A stretch of 64,000 bases of DNA from assembly GCF_051106095.1 (NCBI RefSeq), contig NC_135786.1, forward strand, positions 203,361,501-203,425,500. Direction: 5' to 3'. Shown piece after piece: positions 18,561 through 28,600 of the stretch; position 1 is the stretch's first letter, and every line of letters begins with the position of its first letter. The translations under genes and the position numbers were made by a program. This stretch comes from Pogona vitticeps (lineage: Eukaryota > Chordata > Lepidosauria > Squamata > Agamidae). The notes below the pieces were generated by a model. It worked only from the letters and a program-made list of their open reading frames with translations. It searched no databases and was not told where the DNA came from.

Positions 18561-18840
18561 TTTTGGACTCTCATTACAGTACAGGGTTTTCAAGGTAAGG
18601 AAGCTTCAGCAGTGTTTTTTCATTGTCTTCTTCTGTGCAGTACTAACAAACGTTAGCTGAAGTGTCACTGTCATTGTCTGTGAAATATCTTCTGACATTG
18701 CCACCTTCAGCTACCACTGCAGCCAGTAGCTGCCACCAGATGTTTCTCCATCCTCATCACCATTGGAACCATCCATTCTCTTCTGATGCAGCTGTTACCC
18801 TTGAAAAGGGTGGATGCATTTTAGTCTGGTGCTTCAGCTA

Positions 18841-19120
18841 CCATGTTTCCCTGAAAATAAGACAGGGTCTTATATTAAATTTTGCTTCAAAAACACATTA
18901 GAGCTTATTTTCAGGGGATGTTTCATTTTTTTCATGTACAACAATCTATATTTATTCAAATAAAGTTATGCCATCTTCTTTTGGTTGCTCCACAATAGTG
19001 GAGGGCAGGGTTTCACTTAACTGGGGCTTATTTTTGAGGTAGGGTTTATATTACAAACATCCTGAAAAATCATACTAGGGCTTATTTTCAGGTTAGGTCT
19101 TATTTTTGGGGGGGAAAGGG
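18841..19120. mobile_element. TA-flanked inverted-repeat element (280 bp), Tc/mariner-like
   Basis: The left end CCATGTTTCCCTGAAAATAA and the inverse of the right end CCCTTTCCCCCCCAAAAATA pair imperfectly. TA lies on both sides (18839-18840 and 19121-19122). Inner units AGAGCTTATTTTCAGG and AGGGCTTATTTTCAGG repeat the theme. There is no coding capacity. This class of AAAATAAGAC element is widespread in amniotes; the superfamily is inferred from TA only. Confidence 0.6.
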
Positions 19121-19197
19121 TATGACCATTCTGCCTTGAGTAACCCTGCTAGGAGTCTAGACTCAAAATGGGAGTCTAGCCTCTGGACAGCATTGGC

Positions 19198-19453
19198 TAG
19201 AGATGGGGGTATTCGTATATGAATATCCCCCCACAGGTGCAGATAACGAGGATCCGGCCCCCTGGGGCCAGACTGACCATTCACAATTCCGCCGCTGCCA
19301 CGAGCTCCACAGTGCCTTCCTATCACTCCGTTGCTCAGGATGGATTACCCACTCCTGGCAGAAGGCAGGAGGACAAGCCTTTCTCTCAGGTTGCAGAGTA
19401 CTTGTTATTTGCACCCGTGGGGGGATATTCGCATACAAATATCCCCATCTCTA
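19198..19453. mobile_element. hAT-like MITE, family B (256 bp)
   Basis: The termini TAGAGATGGGGGTATTCGTA and the inverse of TAGAGATGGGGATATTTGTA extend about 35 bp. The flanking 8-mers GCATTGGC and GTTTTGGC agree at 6 of 8. The interior aligns with the copy at 52067 (AGATAACGAGG / AGATAACAAAGG, then GATTCTGCCGCTG-like sequence). Non-coding. Confidence 0.75.
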
Positions 19454-19574
19454 GTTTTGGCTTCTCTGACACACTCAGATTCCCTCACCATGTTAAGGTG
19501 TGCATCGAAGAAGAGATCTAGTACTAATCTAGCACTCATTTATTTGTATATCAGGCAAAAGAAAATTTAAAAAA

Positions 19575-19765
19575 TTAAGACAAAAATTGTTGTTGCACCT
19601 TGAAGGCTAACATAAGAGGAAGTGGCCTTGTCCACAAAAGCTAACATTAAAATAGAACAGTTAATGGTTGTTGTGGGTTTTTCGGGCTTCTTGGCCGTGT
19701 TCTGAAAGTGGTTTTTCTGTTTTTCTGATGGCTCATGGCATCTGTAAACCTCTCCCCCAAGACCA
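19575..19765. mobile_element. Penelope-like 3'-end remnants, mixed orientation
   Basis: Three pieces adjoin. TTGCACCTTGAAGGCTAACA (about 19592) is the inverse of the TTAGTCTTTAAGGTGCCACA tail. GAAGTGGCCTTGTCCACAAA at about 19618 is a plus-strand hammerhead-like stem II with worn GAAA. GTTGTGGGTTTTTCGGGC at about 19670 is the inverse of the GCCCGAAAAACCCACAACAA Penelope tail that is also present at 20955 and 41085. Confidence 0.5.
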
Positions 19766-19960
19766 AATTGCAATGATTTTTTTCTGCCAGATTTCTTCAC
19801 TACCCAGCTTTCATATCCACACATAATTATCAGGAATACTATGATCTTGTGTTCCAGTTACATATCTTTACTGTTGAAGATATTTTCCAGTTCCTTCATA
19901 GCTGCCCTTCCAAGTATCAGTCTTACTTAAAGTGACTCCCATTTAAAAGTTAATGGTGCC
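19766..19960 (-). mobile_element. RTE-like LINE fragment (second LINE family)
   Basis: Minus-strand frame MCGYESWVVKKSGRKKSLQF corresponds to the YGCESWTVKKADRKK motif of the family also seen at 16795-17110. Only this motif and about 100 bp upstream remain. Confidence 0.55.
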
Positions 19961-20724
19961 TACATATTTATTTCCTCTTCAGTACAAGTATATCACTTGT
20001 TAATGTGAAGCCTCTAAATTGTTTGCAGCACAAAAGCAGTATTAAAGAGTTTAAAAACAATTTACAAGTACATACTTCAAAATACCCACAAGTGCTTTAC
20101 GTTTTAACAGCAATCAATCTCAGAGTCTTACTAATGGGGGGGGGGGGGATGTTAGGTAAAAACTACATCTCCCAGCATGCATTTTCAAATTAGTCAAAGA
20201 AGTTAAAACATCAGGAGATCGTGTGGGAACTGCAGCCTTTTTGTGCTTTGAGGGCTCAACCGCTCGCCTTAAAACATGGTGCAAGCCATTCTGATCGCCA
20301 GCACTAGGCACCTTGCTCCCTATTCTTCCCAGCAAAGTTCTATGACCTAAGTAGCACACAAATAACATATTTCTCTTCCTAAAGTTGGAATCCTGCAACC
20401 ATTAACTTGTCATAAATCCCCATTCTATTCTGTTTTTGCGGGGGGCGGGGGGGGCAACTCCAATTGCCAGCTCTGCAACCCAATCGTGTGCACAACTAGG
20501 TTCGGGTTGCGCCCGTTCAATGCGACAGGTTTAGGCTTGCAGAGAGCTGTCAGGCGGGCGGGCGGTGGTCCGATGACAGCGGGCCGTGGACAACGGAGGA
20601 GAGACGCTCAGAGATGGTGGGCGTGTGGATTGATCGGTGGAAGACAGCAACGTGCTTCGTTTACACCTCCAGCCCGTTTCTCTCCTCGATCAGTCGGCAG
20701 CACTTCAAAGGGTTTAGAGACTCA

Positions 20725-20795
20725 TTGATTGATTGCACTTTTAAACCGCCCACGAATTAGGTTTTCTGGGCGGTGTACAATCTGTTAAAAATATA
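20725..20795. repeat. LINE/SINE tail hairpin
   Basis: TTAAACCGCCCACGAATTAG followed by GTTTTCTGGGCGGTGTACAA forms the GCCC/GGGC hairpin of L2-type tails, next to a short TGAT run. Confidence 0.45.
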
Positions 20796-20849
20796 AAAAT
20801 GCAGAAGATCAGCCTGTCAAAGACTCCTACAGTAGAATCATCCGTCGTG

Positions 20850-20995
20850 TGGCACAAGCCGAAACAACTCTATTAGTGCTACGCCTGTCCTCTGAAGATG
20901 CCGGCTACAGAGACTGGCCAAACGTTTGGAAGAACAACCTTCAGGACACGGGGAGCCCGAAAAAACCCCACAACAACCAACTCTATTAGTCTCGA
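20850..20995 (+). mobile_element. Penelope-like element 3' end
   Basis: The run reads CCTCTGAAGATGCCGGCTAC, AGAGACTGGCCAAACG, GAAGAACAACCTTCAGGACA, GCCCGAAAAAACCCCACAAC. It is the plus-strand version of the terminal segment that follows the GIY-YIG coding region in the copy at 41065-41590. A hammerhead-like core spans 20892-20923. Confidence 0.6.
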
Positions 20996-21009
20996 AGCCT
21001 ATTTTTGTC

Positions 21010-21085
21010 TCGTTGCATAAGCTTCATAGTTCAGGAAAGTTTATGCCAAATAAAATGTGTTGCTCTTTAAAGTGGCACAAGACTC
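21010..21085 (+). mobile_element. Penelope-like 3' tail, second type
   Basis: GGAAAGTTTATGCCAAATAA followed by GTTGCTCTTTAAAGTGGCAC and AAGACTC matches the GAAAGCTTATGCC...TTAGTCTTTAAGGTGCCACAAGACT tail common in reptile genomes. It abuts the upstream edge of the RDH10 CpG block. Confidence 0.5.
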
Positions 21086-21139
21086 GGGAAGTAAGAACAT
21101 TCGTTGCTCTTCATCCTGCCACAAATATTTTTCCCCTTG

Positions 21140-22367
21140 ATTTAAATGGGAGTCACTCCTAATAACCCGAGGGTGCCGAGGGCCGCGGCCTCCCACCGCC
21201 TGTACCTGCACTCGCGACAAGAGAAACGCGGAGAGTCTCCCTCTCCGCGGCAGGCGTCGCTCCGCAGGCTGGGCGGGCCTCCCTCCTCCGGCCCGGGGGG
21301 GGGGGAGAGTGTTGCGCGGATGCGCGGCGTGTCCGCAGCGTCTCGGGACTCTCCACTGAATCGAGGGGCGGCGCTGCTGGGCGGAAATGGGACGGGGGGA
21401 AGGCCTAGGAATGCAAAGTGCGCGGCTAGGGGGCGGGGCCGGGTTCGGGGGGGGCGGGAGGGTGAGCGGAGGAGGGCCCCCCGCTTCCCTCGTTTCGGGA
21501 CTATATAGGGCCTGGAGCGGTGGGAAAATGCTCACTTTGACGGGCGAGGGGTGGGACGCTGGCACCGCCGCGAGGCAGGAGAAGGGACAGGTAGGGGCGG
21601 GCAGGGACGCGCGCAAGAGCCGCGGAGGTGTCGGTGGCGGCGGCGGTCCCTCATCTTTTCCTGTGTTTTCCTCCCTGAAGTGGGAAGGTGGCCGAAAAAA
21701 AAAAAACCCGCCCGTTCGCAGGAGCCTGGCGGTGACTGACTGGGTGTAAGAGGCGAAGCGGGCGCTGGCTAGGAAGGGCCACCCGCCGCCTCGGTAGAAA
21801 CTTGTTCCTGAAACTTGGCTTCTCTGGCGGAGCCGCGGCGGGGTCTGCGTGGGCTTTCCAGGGTGGCTCCGAGCGTCCTTTCGGTGGCGGCGCGTTGAAA
21901 TTGGTCCTGCCCTGCCCTGCCCTGGCTTCTTTGCCTTGCCCCCCCTAGCCAAGCGCCACCGCCGAGGGCACTGAGGCTTAACCTGAGCAAGCGGCGGCGT
22001 GTGGCTCGGAGGGTGCCCGCCGAAGGCTCCAGCCCAGCTGCCCGCAGGCGGAGCAGGCGGCTTCTTCCCCCCCCCCCCGGTGGGTCGCTGACGGGCGCCT
22101 GCCTTTTCCCCTGGGGCGTGGAGGCAACGGGGGCGCTCCCTCCGGCGCACCGCGTCGCGAAAGGGGAGGCAGAGGGGCCGGTCGCTGGTGCGGTCGAGGC
22201 TTTGGCGCGCCTGCCCTCCTTGAACCGTTGAGGCGGCGCTGCCGAGGGAGGACTCCGGGGTGCCGAGGACTCGGAGGTCGCCTCCCGGTCCGTTCGGGCC
22301 CGCCGCGGTTAACCGGGGCACGCAAGTCGCTCGCCGGGTCCGTCGCCCCCCCCCCCCCGGCGCCACC
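21140..22367 (+). promoter_or_regulatory. RDH10: RDH10 CpG island, core promoter and 5'UTR
   Basis: The sequence is dense in CpG and GC boxes, for example GGGGGCGGGGCC at 21429-21440 and GGGGCGGGAGGG just after it. A TATATA box sits at 21502-21507 in GGGACTATATAGGGCC, which predicts a start near 21530. The leader to the ATG would then be about 840 nt and very GC-rich, with several upstream ATGs (for example 21551 and 22001). The start site is inferred, not seen. Confidence 0.7.
21502..21507 (+). promoter_or_regulatory. RDH10: TATA box of the RDH10 promoter
   Basis: ACTATATAGGG lies about 62 bp downstream of a GC box inside the CpG island. A TATA box within a CpG island is less common than a dispersed TATA-less promoter. 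Confidence 0.55.
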
Positions 22368-22659
22368 ATGAACATCATCGTGGAGTTCTTCGTGGTCACC
22401 TTCAAGGTCCTCTGGGCGTTCGTCGTGGCCGCCGCCAAGTGGTTCCTGCGCCCCAAGGAGAAGAGCGTGGCCGGGCAGGTGTGCCTCATCACCGGCGCCG
22501 GGAGTGGGCTGGGCCGGCTCTTCGCCCTGGAGTTCGCCCGCCGCCGAGCCCGCTTGGTGCTGTGGGACATCAACTCGCAGAGCAACGAGGAGACGGCGGG
22601 CATGGTGCGGCACATTTACCGAGAGATCTCCGAGGAAGCCGTGGTCGCTGCCCAGAAAG
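22368..22659 (+). CDS. RDH10: RDH10 exon 1 (coding part)
   Basis: It encodes residues 1-97 plus one base: membrane segment, [20 protein letters not shown] and [20 protein letters not shown]. The last dozen residues ([14 protein letters not shown]) vary from human, which has an Ala-rich linker here. The donor is GTACCG at 22660. Confidence 0.97.
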
Positions 22660-25600
22660 GTACCGTCCCGTTGACCAACTTCCGAGCGGGTGAGGGGGGG
22701 GGAGCCCTAGATTGTTCAAGCCCGTGCTGTTTAGTTGTTCTTTTTCTTGGTGAGAACAGCAAGGTGTATATGAAGAGTGGTGGTTGATGGTTTCAGATCC
22801 TAAAGGCTTTAGGAGTAACGTTCGGAGCGAAAACTAGCCCTCATCGGTTGGGCTGCTGAGCACTTCTGGCTTCACCTCTCATTAGGTTAGCCCTCAGAAT
22901 TAGTCCTGCTGCGGGAGGTTGAGAGGTTTCTTTGTCTGAAAGCAAGAAGATGCTCCTGCTTCGGAGGGCGCCTGGGTGCTTTACAGAAGAAATGTGCACA
23001 AGCCCCTTTTAGAGCAGTAGTGGACCAATAACATGCACTGCTGTTCTGTAACAGTCTCAGAATGACTTTATCTGCTGTGGTATCAGAGGTTCTTCATTTA
23101 AATATACAGTACTCAAAAGTTCTTGGATCAAGGGGAATGATACCCTTCATATTTATATTGGCTGGATTGCAGCCCCTGGGAAATGTTCTCAGTTCTCACC
23201 CAAGAAGTTTAGAAAGGAATTTGGTCTTTGTTTAATAGGGGATAGAAGGATAAAGTCAGTCAGTAGGTACTAGACGCTACCTTGATTGAAAAGCACATGG
23301 CAAATCTGAAATATGATATTTTTGTTTGGAATTGGCTAGGAACTGCTAAATTGCATATAAGTTGTAAACAATCCTAAGGTAAAAATCCAAGAAAACAGGT
23401 TGTGGGATGGGAGAGGGAAGGGACAGTTTGGCCAACTAAGTATTAAACTCTGATGTTTATCTATTTAATTATTTTACATTTTATAGAGGGGATAAGACAA
23501 GAAATAATCCATGTGCTTGGTGAAATTAATAGGGCTGTTATATAGAAGTGGGAAAACGTCTGGAAATATTTTGTTACATAGAAGGCTTAGGGCTTACAAA
23601 ATTTTCTGTGTGTTTCACTAGAACAAGCTGGGGGTGCTTTGTCAATCTATGTCTGGAAGAATGGTAGTTGCTCTGGAGATGGTGTAATGGGAACATGCTG
23701 AAGTACTGGTTGTGTAGAAATCTGGGTTAAGGATTGTGGGAGTCCTGCAGTATAATTCAGGTAGAAAGGAAGCTTTGGCGTTTCTATTTGATTATATTTA
23801 GTGCAAACTTCTTCATACAAGTCTGTTTGGAAGTATATCCGGTTGAGTTAAATGGTATGTACTCTGAGTCAAAGTAGGTACAGTATAGGATTGCAGCCTT
23901 TTTAGTTTGTTTACACTTAGCCCATTGTGTGTATATCTAGTGAAATAATTGCAGTGCTATTCACATTTAGAAATAAGGCCAGGGAACTTCCCAAAACTTC
24001 TTTCTGAGGAGATACACATAGACTGCCATTGCACATTCCCCTTCCCACTGATCTCTGATTCAGATATTCCATTTTGAAATTACCTGTGGTTCAGCCTTGT
24101 CAGTTCTGTTTGGGATTAAAGTCAGTCTGTTCCTTAGTTTTATTATACAGTATATCTCTGTTGAGCACAAATTATCACTGACTATAAGCTTTGTAGAACT
24201 TAATACTTCACTGTTACACTGTCTGTCTTTTGGGGCTGGAGGCAATATCCTGTCCAATTGATTCATATTTCTTGATATTTAAACATGCAAAAATACATCT
24301 GATTTGCCTCTTTCATCCTCTGCTTTGCTTGTCTTGATTCATCAGCTGGGCATGGTGAAGAGGAAGTGCTACCTCATTACAACTTGCAAGTTCACACATA
24401 TACGTGTGATGTGAGCAAAAGAGAGAATGTATACACGACTGCTGAGAGAGTCCGCAAGGAGGTTGGTGAAGTCTCCGTCCTGGTCAACAATGCTGGAGTG
24501 GTTTCTGGGCACCATCTCTTAGAATGCCCAGATGAGCTTATTGAGAGGACCATGATGGTTAACTGCCACGCACACTTCTGGGTAAATATTTTTATTTGTA
24601 GCGATATGGTCATGTTAGTTTTTTGCAGCAAAAAACATTTACTATGTTGTAAATTTCATGCTTTTGAGAAAGTGGATTGTAGTCCATTAAGATACATGCT
24701 ATAGGAGGAGGACTCATCATCCAGATGCCATAAGAAATTCCTGGTTCATCTTTCCATGTTTAGTATTTTTTTTCCTAGTAAAATGAAAATAATTTTACAG
24801 AATTGACAGAAACCTCTCCCTCTAAAACAACATTTGTGAGTTTTTACAGGGGATGGGTCTAGTTTTGCAGCTGTCCTTATGTTACTTGCTTGTATTTTTA
24901 CTCACTCAGCTTGATCCAGAGAATGTTAGCTGTGTTAGATGAATATAAGTGTTGGATACCTATTAATTTCAGTGGGATTTGAATCTAACTAATGTTAAGT
25001 AGAGCAGAGACATCAATAGATTATGTTGTACAGGTAAAATGTTCATGGAGTTTTCATTTTCTCAATCACAGGATTGTCAGTTTTGTGAATAATTTTGACA
25101 GTGGGAGGTCGCTTGGTTCTTGTGAATGACTTCATAGTGCGGTACATTTTTAAACCATATTTTCTGTCCAGGTTGTTTGAATTGACCACAAGAAAAGTCT
25201 TATACTGAAAATGGAAAGCTAACTTACACCATTTAATATACTTGGGCCACTGAGGCCACTATTTTCTATGGTCACCGCGGTCCAAAGTCCCAGGGAAACA
25301 TATACCTCCCATCCTTGCTGAGAGCGATGGAACTTTCCTTTGAATAACTTAGTTCTGCTGTACCACCACTGAAGTGTTAAGATATCTCTGTAGACATACA
25401 ACTGATGTTGCATCTGTCACTAGCAGTGCAATCCTTTGCACACATAGAACTATCCCATTGCACAAAATCTTGTCGCATAACTTTGCACTATCTTAACCTG
25501 AACTGGAAAGGACGTGGTGGTGCTGTGGGCTAAACCGCAGAAGCCTGTGCTACAGGGTCAGAAGATCCAGCAGTCGTAAGATCGAATCCACGCAACGGAA

Positions 25601-28600
25601 TGAGCACCCGTCGCTTGTCCCAGCTCCCGCCAACCTAGTGGTTCGAAAGCATGCAAATGCGAGTAGATAAATAGGGACCACCTCGGTGGGAAGGTAAACA
25701 GCGTTCCGTGTCTAAATCACACTGGCCATGTGACCACGGAAAGATTGTCTTCGGACAAACGCTGGCTCTATGGCTTGAAGAGCGGGATGAGCGCCGCCCC
25801 CAGAGTCGGACACGACTGGACAAAAATTGTCAAGGGGAACCTTTACCTTTACCTTTTAACCTGGACTGGGCTCTAGAAGAATGTAATTTAAAGAAATTGA
25901 AACCTACTACCTTCCACTTTTTAGGATCTGAGGCTCCCTAGGGCTCCTTTTTACCCTTGGGAAGTCCTCGGGGGCCTGAAATTAGGAGGGATCCTATACA
26001 AGTAAAAACAAAAACAAAACACCATAGAATCATCAGCACCAGGCTCGGCACTGCCAGCAGTGATCTGGCAGCAATTTTTTTACTTGTAAAGGTTTCTACC
26101 TGTACCCCAGGGTTTCAAAAGGTTTCCATGGGGCAAAAGGGCCCCCAGGAAGCCCCAGGACTTGAAAGTGGGGGGATAGGAAGCATTTAATTATTTTAAA
26201 TTAAATATTTCTCCTGCCTGAATTGGATTATGCAGTGTGAAGTTAGACCAACAGGATTTTGTGTAATGTCTTCACTGGGCCTTACACAAAGGTAAGTGAG
26301 AATGCCAGATTTCCACAGCCGAAAGCCCTGCAGATGTGTTGGACTATAACTTCCACCACTGCCAGCCAGCACGGCTTCAGCTTTTCCCAGCTTGGCTCCT
26401 TCCATTTGCTTTGGATTACAACTCCCATTGTGCAAGCCAAGCCATGATGGTGGGAATGATGGCAATTGTAAGGTGACATATCTGGAGGAGCCTAGATCAG
26501 AAAAGACACCCTGGAGTACTGGACAATACAGTTATGTAGAGAGAACCATGGCATTCATTTGCCTACTCTGCTTTCTTGGCTGACTTATATTAAAAACATT
26601 GAAAAAGTGTAATCTTCTTAGGAATTGCATTGCTGCCTGGATGTTCTCAGGATTACTTGAACTGTGTTATAAAATCTACTTAAAAGCCACTGCATATTAT
26701 GCACAGCGATAATTCCACCATTTGTAATATTGAAACAGTTTTGTCAGCTTTAGGTATTTCTTGAACCTGTCATAAATACCTAGTAGGAAAGCAGAATAAT
26801 GGTTTTTGACCTCATGTCAAGTATACCCTTTAGAGTCATAATGCATACCACTGGGTGAATTAAATTATGAATTGAAAGAAGGAACAGTTTCAGCATACAC
26901 TAGTTGCAAAATTTGAAGGATCCTGTTCTGATTTGTTTTACAGATAGAATGTAAGACTTTTTTACACATGAAACAAATTGTATCTGTCTAGTTGTAAAAG
27001 CAGGAGATACTGTTAACTGGGTAGTATATCCTTGTGTCATGGCTATAAAATTTAGAGTTCTTGGAAATTTTGTCACTTACGACAACATTACCATTAAAAT
27101 ATGGGAGTATCCTGAACTATCCAGCTGCTCTTCTCCAGTGCGTGTATCAGCAATTATTTATGACCTTGTACATTCTAAAGACTCATCTTAAAATACTAAG
27201 CAACAGTAAAAAGCTAACAGTGTTTTCCTGTGCATATTTAATCTTTTCAACGGGCTTCACTCACTAGTAAACATGTATAGGATTGAAGCCATGTAAGATG
27301 ATGCTTTATGCATTTGAACAGAAGGAAGTACCATTGAATTCAGTTAGGTCTATTGTGAAAAAAATGTGTTATAATTAAAATATTAATCATATTCTAGAAA
27401 TCCTTTTCATATTTCCTACTCTGCCTTTGAAGTACTCCTGTGATGCTCTCACATTGTTTGGATGGAGTTACTCTGGTTCAGAACCATTGTTAGTAATGCA
27501 CTAAACATTGTTTTGTAGTCAAATAGTGGCCCACAACTTCTGTACTTGAAGTGTTCTCTTAATAACTTCCTTTACAAAGAAATTTTCCTCTGCAAATGCT
27601 TAAGCTTTTATTTGTTTCTCAGCCAAAAACTAACATATGTGCATTTACTTTGTTATCCAAATGTGGATGAACAGCATAAATATCAAGACAAAATGTGAAA
27701 CATTAGCATCTGGAAATGATGTAAATTAATATGAATGTTATTAATTGAATGAATGCTATTGTTCCAGAGTTTTTAACATGCCTTTTATTAAGACACATGA
27801 ATCCCGACACTGATCAGCCAGCTAAAATCCTAAACTCTGTTTGTAAAGGTTATCATCTCAGTTCTGAAAAAGTTGAATCCTGCTGAATCCTTAGTTTAAA
27901 ATATTTTAATGGCCAACATTCTGTTGTGCAGTTATGCAAAAGGTTTACATTTTAGCAGCAAATCACCATAATTTATGAAATATCCAGAGGTATTTTCTGT
28001 TGCATACGAAGTCACACAACATGGCAGGCAGCACATAATGCAATGCCTACTAACATTTAATCAAATCGCAGAATTTTACCACTAAGAGTTATGTTTGTGC
28101 ACAAGATTTCAGCCAACATGTTTTATTGCTCCTCCCTTTCTGCAATATGACATGCTTCTATCAATCAAGGGCTATATCTAAGGAATGTATGCAGTTATGC
28201 TCACCATTGCTGAAGGAATTCACCAGTAGAAGAACGGGGAGGCATTATTTTTATATCCCTCTCATAGCTCCCCCAAATCAGCTCTGAAGGGTGGCTCAGT
28301 GCAGCAGGGGGAGGAATGGCTGAAAATCACCTTGGTTCCTGTAAGTAGCCCCACTTGGATACAATCTTAAGTATCACAGTAGATATACTGCCCCATATCT
28401 GGCCATCTAGTTCATCATGGAGAGTACTGCTTTGAATGTGATTTAAATGGGAAGACGTACTTTACACTTTTCAGAAAACAACAAACTCTGTCAGTGATCC
28501 ATGTCTTCCATGGAAACATGGCCTTCAGTAGCTATAAAATCTTACCTTTCCCCTTCTGATAGTTGCCTTTTGGAATGTAACTGAACCACAGATGCAGCAA

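Noticed and set aside
21978-22613. 211-codon minus-strand frame overlapping RDH10 exon 1
   Set aside because: Shadow of the GC-rich coding exon in another frame.
21041-22615. 524-codon minus-strand open frame over the RDH10 promoter
   Set aside because: It lies in a CpG island and is antisense to RDH10 exon 1. The peptide is low-complexity Pro/Arg/Ala with no domain, and long antisense frames are expected in GC-rich DNA.
25507-25600. tRNA gene suggested by A and B box motifs
   Set aside because: It is the tRNA-derived head of a Sauria SINE and does not give a full cloverleaf.
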